From contig JAJEGS010000014.1 in the NCBI GenBank assembly GCA_022819745.1, positions 1-64,000 of the forward strand: a stretch of DNA of 64,000 bases. The letters are read 5' to 3'. Below, in pieces: positions 57,783 to 64,000 of this stretch (the first letter of the stretch is position 1; each line of letters starts with the position of its first letter). The position numbers and the translations under genes are program-made. The notes beneath the pieces were generated by a model, which was given only the letters and a program-made list of their open reading frames with translations, made no database searches and had not been told where the DNA came from. The stretch comes from Candidatus Latescibacterota bacterium. Its GTDB lineage: Bacteria; Latescibacterota; UBA2968; UBA8231.

Positions 57783-58378
57783 ACGTTGTCAGGCTCCATC
57801 CAGGCGATCAATTGACGCACAATGCGAAAGGTCAGCCCCCACAACAGCGGGCGGTTCGGCCCCAACAGGTCGAGCGCTGGAAATACCTGCTCTTCGCCGC
57901 GGCGTTGCATTCGGTACTGAGCCCGCTTATCGGGATCGCGCAATTGGTCGGCTCCCGCCCAAAAGGCCGACTCGATCTCGTGGTTGAGGGTCAGGGCCGC
58001 TGGCGTCGCCAAGCGATAGACGAAACCAGATACCACCACCGGCAACATATGCCCGGTCAGATCATCGACTCGGCCCCAATACTCAGCCGTGGACAGATCG
58101 AGCCCGACCTCTTCCAGAGTCTCGCGCTCGGCCGCAAATCGCGGCGATGGGTCGTCCGCCTCAACGCGCCCGCCGGGAAAGGCGATGTGCCCCGACCAAG
58201 GATCGTCTGGGTGCTGGGCGCGTTCGATAAAGAGCAACTGCAAGCCCTCTGGCGTCGGCCCCAAGACCACGGCCACCGCGGCTCGCGTCTTGTCCGTAGG
58301 GCCGACCAAGTGAGGCTGGTGCTGGGCGAGCCCCACCTGCACCGCAGCCCAAGCGCCTAGATCCACGACCGCTTCCAA
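57779..58378 (-). CDS. CoA-pyrophosphatase-like Nudix hydrolase
   Basis: NUDIX box GGRVEADDPSPRFAAERETL followed by EEVGLDL, with the upstream LLFIERAQHPDDPWSGHIAF of the NudL/CoAse family. Such enzymes split CoA or its derivatives to phosphopantetheine and AMP-type products. The start is TTG at 58378; there is no better ATG and the N terminus fits the family. Overlaps the downstream barrel gene by ATGA. Confidence 0.8.
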   Translation of the reverse strand: MEAVVDLGAWAAVQVGLAQHQPHLVGPTDKTRAAVAVVLGPTPEGLQLLFIERAQHPDDPWSGHIAFPGGRVEADDPSPRFAAERETLEEVGLDLSTAEYWGRVDDLTGHMLPVVVSGFVYRLATPAALTLNHEIESAFWAGADQLRDPDKRAQYRMQRRGEEQVFPALDLLGPNRPLLWGLTFRIVRQLIAWMEPDNV

Positions 58379-58381
58379 TCG

Positions 58382-59845
58382 CTAAATGTCGTCAAAGGGA
58401 TACAGTTTGCGGCCCAGCCGCTTAAAGGCCAAGTTGGCATCGGCCGGAGCGTGTACCGATGGTTCGGAGATCACTTGGATCTGGCCGGCCCACGGCTCAA
58501 AACCAGCGCGAAAGTGGGCCGCGGACTTGACGCCGACATAGCGCATCTGCTTTGGGTCCAAACCCAAGGTGCGGGAAAACGCCGTGCAGAAGGGTTGCTC
58601 GCGCTTGTTTACCAACAGCACGTGTACCCCGCCTTGGCGGATGTGGGCCGAGGATCCCATGGTGCCGTCTAGGCCGGCGTACATCGGTCCGTCGTAGCGA
58701 AAAGACCCGTCGCTCAAGGCCACTACTTCGGCCTGCATAGAGCAAGGCTCGCCTTGCAATGAGGACGCCTTACCGCCCACCTCTAAATCGAGCACCGCAC
58801 CGACGCCTGCTTGGTGGCAAGCGGCCACGGCTGCGGGATCGACGATGTACAGCACGCAGGCGTCTTGCAGATCGGCTGCTAAAAAAGTCTGCAACAGCCC
58901 GGTACTGTCGCCGGGCGAACCGCCGCCGGTATTGTCGTTGCGGTCGGCCAAGACCACGGGGTAATGCCCCGTCTTGTCGGCCTCTTGCAGTGCCTCTGCG
59001 GTAGAAGGCATGGGTGCCTGCCAATCGGCCCGGCGCTCCCAGATCCAAGCAGCTAATTCGTCGGCGCAGGATTGGGCTAGGGCGGGATCGTTGTCGGTGG
59101 CTACGTACACGGAAGCGCCCATATCGGGAATGTCGGCTAGGGGAAAACAAGTGGCGATGGAGCCGCAGATCACGCCGGGCCGGGCCTCGATTCGGTGCAG
59201 GTATTCGATGGCTTGGCGCATGGGTGGATGGGCCGTCACTTGGTTCATGCCCCAGACTAAAGGCAGTTGGTGCAAGGCCATGGTCGGCCGCACGCCTTCG
59301 CGCACCATGCGCACCAGCACATCGGCGCACTCGCGGCCCCTCGGTGCCATATCGACCTCTGGATAGGTCTCCCGCCCGATCAGGACATCGGCGGCCTCGA
59401 TCATGGCGTGGGAGACATTGGAGTGGATGTCCAGTTGCCCGACGACGGGCATGTCCGGGCCGACCAAACGGCGCACTGCGGCTAGGATATGCCCTTCGGC
59501 GTCGTCAATGCCCTCGGCCACCATGGCTCCGTGCAATTCCAATAAAACCCCGTCGATAGCACCTGCTGCCTCGATGCCGTCGAGGAGTTCGCCTACGAGC
59601 CTGTCGAAAATGGGACGGGGCGTTGGGGCGCTGGGATGGGCCTCGGCTAACATCGTCGGCACTGCTTCAAAGCCGTGCGCCTCGGCTCCTTCGATGAAAC
59701 CGCCGATGGGCGTATTGACCCCGGTAAAGCGCTCGACGATTGCCGCTCCGTGGAGATAACTGCGCTCCCGGAAACTGTCCAATGTGGTGGCTACGTTCGT
59801 GAAGGTGCTGCTCTCGTGGGAAATGCCTCCGATGGCTACGCGCAT
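58382..59845 (-). CDS. MlrC family metallopeptidase-like protein (M81)
   Basis: About 487 residues from ATG 59845 (MRVAIGGISHESSTF). Signature motifs GISHESSTFTN, VLLELHGAMVAEG, DIHSNVSHAMIE and the later ADRNDNTGGGSPGDST and SSAHIRQGG are all present. The best-known member completes microcystin breakdown by a peptidase reaction, but family members may act on other small peptides. Ribosome-binding site AAAGGAG. Confidence 0.85.
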   Translation of the reverse strand: MRVAIGGISHESSTFTNVATTLDSFRERSYLHGAAIVERFTGVNTPIGGFIEGAEAHGFEAVPTMLAEAHPSAPTPRPIFDRLVGELLDGIEAAGAIDGVLLELHGAMVAEGIDDAEGHILAAVRRLVGPDMPVVGQLDIHSNVSHAMIEAADVLIGRETYPEVDMAPRGRECADVLVRMVREGVRPTMALHQLPLVWGMNQVTAHPPMRQAIEYLHRIEARPGVICGSIATCFPLADIPDMGASVYVATDNDPALAQSCADELAAWIWERRADWQAPMPSTAEALQEADKTGHYPVVLADRNDNTGGGSPGDSTGLLQTFLAADLQDACVLYIVDPAAVAACHQAGVGAVLDLEVGGKASSLQGEPCSMQAEVVALSDGSFRYDGPMYAGLDGTMGSSAHIRQGGVHVLLVNKREQPFCTAFSRTLGLDPKQMRYVGVKSAAHFRAGFEPWAGQIQVISEPSVHAPADANLAFKRLGRKLYPFDDI

Positions 59846-59874
59846 CTGCTGCTCCTTTCCGTTTTTTGCCTTTG

Positions 59875-60135
59875 TCACTTCGATTCCGCTAGGCGGGCGA
59901 AGACTTCGTCTGCTGTCATGTCCTCAATGCGCAGCCGCTTGTTCCGCGCCTTGTGCCCCCAGACAATATGCACCCTGCCCTTGGCAACCTTGAGCCGCTT
60001 CGCCAGCAGTGCCACCACCGCGTCGTTGGCCTTGCCGCCTTCCGGGGCCGCTGTTACCCGCGCTGTTACTTTGTCGCCGTTGACTTCGACGCTGTTGCGC
60101 CCGGCCTTGGGCTGTACTCTGATGTCGAATTCCAT
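59875..60135 (-). CDS. YggU/DUF167 family protein
   Basis: 86 residues: MEFDIRVQPKAGRNSVEV and VTAAPEGGKANDAVVALLAK are the DUF167 signature. Function unproven; a nucleic-acid-related role has been suggested for the fold. Its stop lies 29 bases upstream of the MlrC start. Confidence 0.85.
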   Translation of the reverse strand: MEFDIRVQPKAGRNSVEVNGDKVTARVTAAPEGGKANDAVVALLAKRLKVAKGRVHIVWGHKARNKRLRIEDMTADEVFARLAESK

Positions 60136-60197
60136 GCAATGTACCCGCTAAAAGCACGAGAAAGTTAACAAGTATTCACCGTTTCAGCGGACTATTT

Positions 60198-60987
60198 TTA
60201 CCTCCTAATGTGCGGCGCTTCCATCACGGCCCGCTCCTCTTCGGTCATGTCCTCGATGTACTCGGAATACGCCGTCTGGTGCGCGCCCGAGCCGTAGGAC
60301 AGGGTGCCTGGGCTGAATTTGTATAGCAGCGCTCGCCGCTCGTGTGCGGCCGTCCACGGCAGCGTGCCGTGCGTTAAGGTCTCGGTGAAGATGATCGCGT
60401 CGCCGGCCTTGCCGTTTACTTCGAGCACGTGCTCTTGGTGCTTTTCCCACTTAATCATGCTCTTAGGACAGGCGAGGTTGGCCTTGTGGCTGCCCGGTAT
60501 CACGGCTACGCCCCCGTCGCCCGGCCCCTCGTCGGCCAGTAGATACTCGACCACGGTTAGTCCGGTGAAGATGCGGTCGTTTTTAAAGAAGTACACTTCC
60601 GATATATCCTTGCGCTCCACTCCGCCGCCGTGCAAAAGCCCGCCCTCGCAGCCTGTGTCCATGGCAATCAGCCCCGGCCCGTGGTCAAGGCGGTATCCGC
60701 GCCCCAAAATTTTTTCGAGATAGGGCTTGATACGTGGGTGTACCAGCAACTTGCGGAACGGCTCGCAATAGGGCCGCTCCCAGGCGAGCATACCGCCTAA
60801 GTCCTTGCGCCGCGAGGTGCCTTGCATCGTCTTTGAGTCGCCGGACAGCGGGCGGTCGATCTCGCTCATAAGGTCGCGGTGGCGGTCGATGCCGGCGTTG
60901 AGTGCGGCTACTTCTTCGGCGGTCAGCACGTCTTTGAGGACCAAATAGCCCGTCAGGTCAAAGAGGTATTTGTCGTCAGCGTTCATG
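60198..60987 (-). CDS. Phytanoyl-CoA-dioxygenase-like (PhyH) oxygenase
   Basis: 262 residues from ATG 60987, after AAAGGAG. Proximal His in GLLHGGGVER, distal His in TLTHGTLPW and Arg in ERRALLYKFSPG, with DGGVAVIPGSHKANL in between. This is the LHGG subgroup, also represented by the second half of the tandem protein at 6327. Substrate unknown. Confidence 0.85.
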
Positions 60988-61080
60988 GGGGCTCCTTTGG
61001 AGAAAGGTAGGCCGAGAAGATGGTAAATTAGCGGGCGGCAGAGTAGCCCATTGTTGCTAATTTTCCGTAATTTATTGCTC

Positions 61081-63002
<1,922 letters not shown>

Positions 63003-63006
<4 letters not shown>

Positions 63007-63383
63007 AACGCAGAAACATACCGACCAGCAGCCTGTTTGGCGCGGAGTTTGGCTATTCGCGCGCCGTGCGCGTGGACCGTCACATTCACGTGGCTGGTAC
63101 CTGCGCCCAGCCGCCGCATGACCAAGGAGATGCCTACGAACAGGCCAAGGGCGCGTTGGGGATCATCGCCAAGGCGCTCGACGAGACCGGTGCCAGCCTC
63201 GAAGATGTGGTGCGGACGGTCGTGTACATCACGGATGTGGACCATGCTGATGGCGTCACTCGCGCTCACCGCGAGGTGTTTGGCGAGATTTTGCCGGCCT
63301 CGGCTTTGATCGTCATAGCCGCGCTGCTAAAGCCGCATCTGGTCGTCGAGATCGAAGCGTACGCCATTTTGCCCAGCGCGTGA
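63003..63383 (+). CDS. RidA/YjgF family protein
   Basis: 126 residues. YEQAKGALGIIAKALDETGA, VVRTVVYITDVDHAD, and VEIEAYAIL match RidA proteins, which deaminate reactive enamine/imine intermediates. The Arg that usually binds substrate (in the R-R/K region near VTRAHREVF) is present at about the expected place. Overlaps both neighbours by a few bases (ATGA on the left, GTGA on the right). Confidence 0.8.
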
Positions 63384-64000
63384 ACAAGGATAGTCAGCTC
63401 CTTTCTATTGGCGTGTTGGGCTGTGGCCCCATTGCTCAATTCGCCCACTTTGAGTCTTGCATCAAGGCTCGCAATACGCGGCTGTACGCGCTCTGCGACC
63501 AAGCGCCGGACTTGGTTGAACGGATGGCGGTCGTTCACCAGCCGGAGAAAACCTACGCCAACTTTGCCGACATGCTCGCGGATCCGCAGGTGGAAGCGGT
63601 CATCATCGCCACGGCCGATCAGTTCCACGTCCCGCTCAGCTTGCAGGCGCTGGCCGCGGGCAAACACGTCTTTGTGGAAAAGCCGATGGGAACAAGCGTG
63701 GAGGAGTGTGAGGAATTGCGCCGGGCCGTCGCTGACTCGGGCTGTACGCTCCAGGTCGGCCACATGAAGCGCTTTGATCCCGGCATTGCTTTTGCCCGGC
63801 AGTTCATCTGCGAGGAGATGGGGTCGCTGTTGGCCCTGAAGGCTTGGTATTGCGATTCGACCTATCGCTACACTATGACCGACAACCTTCAGCCTCTGCC
63901 CTTGCACAGTGCGGCGGCGCACAAACCAGCGGGCGATCCCAAGGCCGACAAGCAGCGCTACTTCATGCTGACCCACGGCTCGCATCTCATCGACCTAGCC
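63380..64000 (+). CDS. Gfo/Idh/MocA-family oxidoreductase, 3' end outside the window
   Basis: 207 codons from GTG 63380. Rossmann start LSIGVLGCGPIAQFAHF, then VIIATADQFHV and HVFVEKPMGTSVEEC with the catalytic-type Lys in EKP. NAD(P)-dependent sugar or cyclitol dehydrogenase is expected. The frame is open to the window end, so the C-terminal substrate domain is missing here. Its start overlaps the RidA stop. Confidence 0.8.
   Translation, partial: MNKDSQLLSIGVLGCGPIAQFAHFESCIKARNTRLYALCDQAPDLVERMAVVHQPEKTYANFADMLADPQVEAVIIATADQFHVPLSLQALAAGKHVFVEKPMGTSVEECEELRRAVADSGCTLQVGHMKRFDPGIAFARQFICEEMGSLLALKAWYCDSTYRYTMTDNLQPLPLHSAAAHKPAGDPKADKQRYFMLTHGSHLIDLA

Overview
The window reads as a piece of chromosome from an uncultured, GC-rich Gram-negative bacterium of the FCB/Latescibacterota-Poribacteria kind. 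This is an inference from gene content: a TonB-dependent receptor with an N-terminal carboxypeptidase-regulatory-like domain, a terminal-Phe outer-membrane barrel protein, a sulfatase, four phytanoyl-CoA-dioxygenase-like (PhyH) genes, two enolase-superfamily enzymes, hydantoinase, MlrC, CocE and N-acyl-D-amino-acid amidohydrolase genes. No rRNA, tRNA or CRISPR array was recognised.

Layout. 0.1-3.2 kb: a sigma-54 activator missing its receiver domain, a periplasmic coiled-coil protein and an outer-membrane barrel protein. 3.3-10.4 kb: sugar-acid and small-molecule catabolism (RhmD-like dehydratase, thioredoxin, TIM-barrel isomerase, double PhyH protein, second enolase-superfamily enzyme), interrupted by a solitary TnpB element. 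10.4-17.3 kb: small, lower-GC genes (acetyltransferase, 2'-5' RNA ligase-like, PhyH, two Nudix, cyclase-like, decarboxylase) separated by hairpins and AAAACGTTA(C/T) motifs resembling integron attC ends. Part of this block is bracketed by a duplicated segment. 17.4-25.6 kb: a GH99-like lipoprotein, then a tight minus-strand operon CocE hydrolase-HyuA-HyuB-D-aminoacylase. 25.7-27.4 kb: more cassette-like genes, including a possible HicA/HicB-like pair. 27.5-35.0 kb: ceramidase-like membrane protein, Eis-like acetyltransferase, heparinase-like protein, and a three-gene operon of DegT aminotransferase, degenerate cysteine hydrolase and polysaccharide deacetylase. 35.1-40.4 kb: minus-strand accessory genes (kinase-like, PhyH, methyltransferases, cupin, DUF3841, HTH). 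40.6-49.7 kb: DCC protein, sulfatase, kelch protein, TonB receptor, orphan HigA, dehydrogenase, HIT and creatininase-like proteins.

50.2-56.4 kb is the most interesting region and looks like a defence or conflict island. On the minus strand, a DUF6932-type nucleotidyltransferase-like gene, an XRE-ImmA/IrrE peptidase and a 'beta' family protein form an overlapping operon, met tail-to-tail by an sce7726-family gene. Divergently, on the plus strand, lies a three-gene ubiquitin-like operon: an 80-residue Ubl, an E2/UBC-like protein with no cysteine, and a JAB-E1 fusion. All junctions in that operon overlap by 4 bases.

56.4-64.0 kb returns to ordinary metabolism: glycoside-hydrolase-like protein, CoA-pyrophosphatase Nudix, MlrC, YggU-like, PhyH, ABC-F ATPase, RidA and a Gfo/Idh/MocA oxidoreductase cut by the window end.
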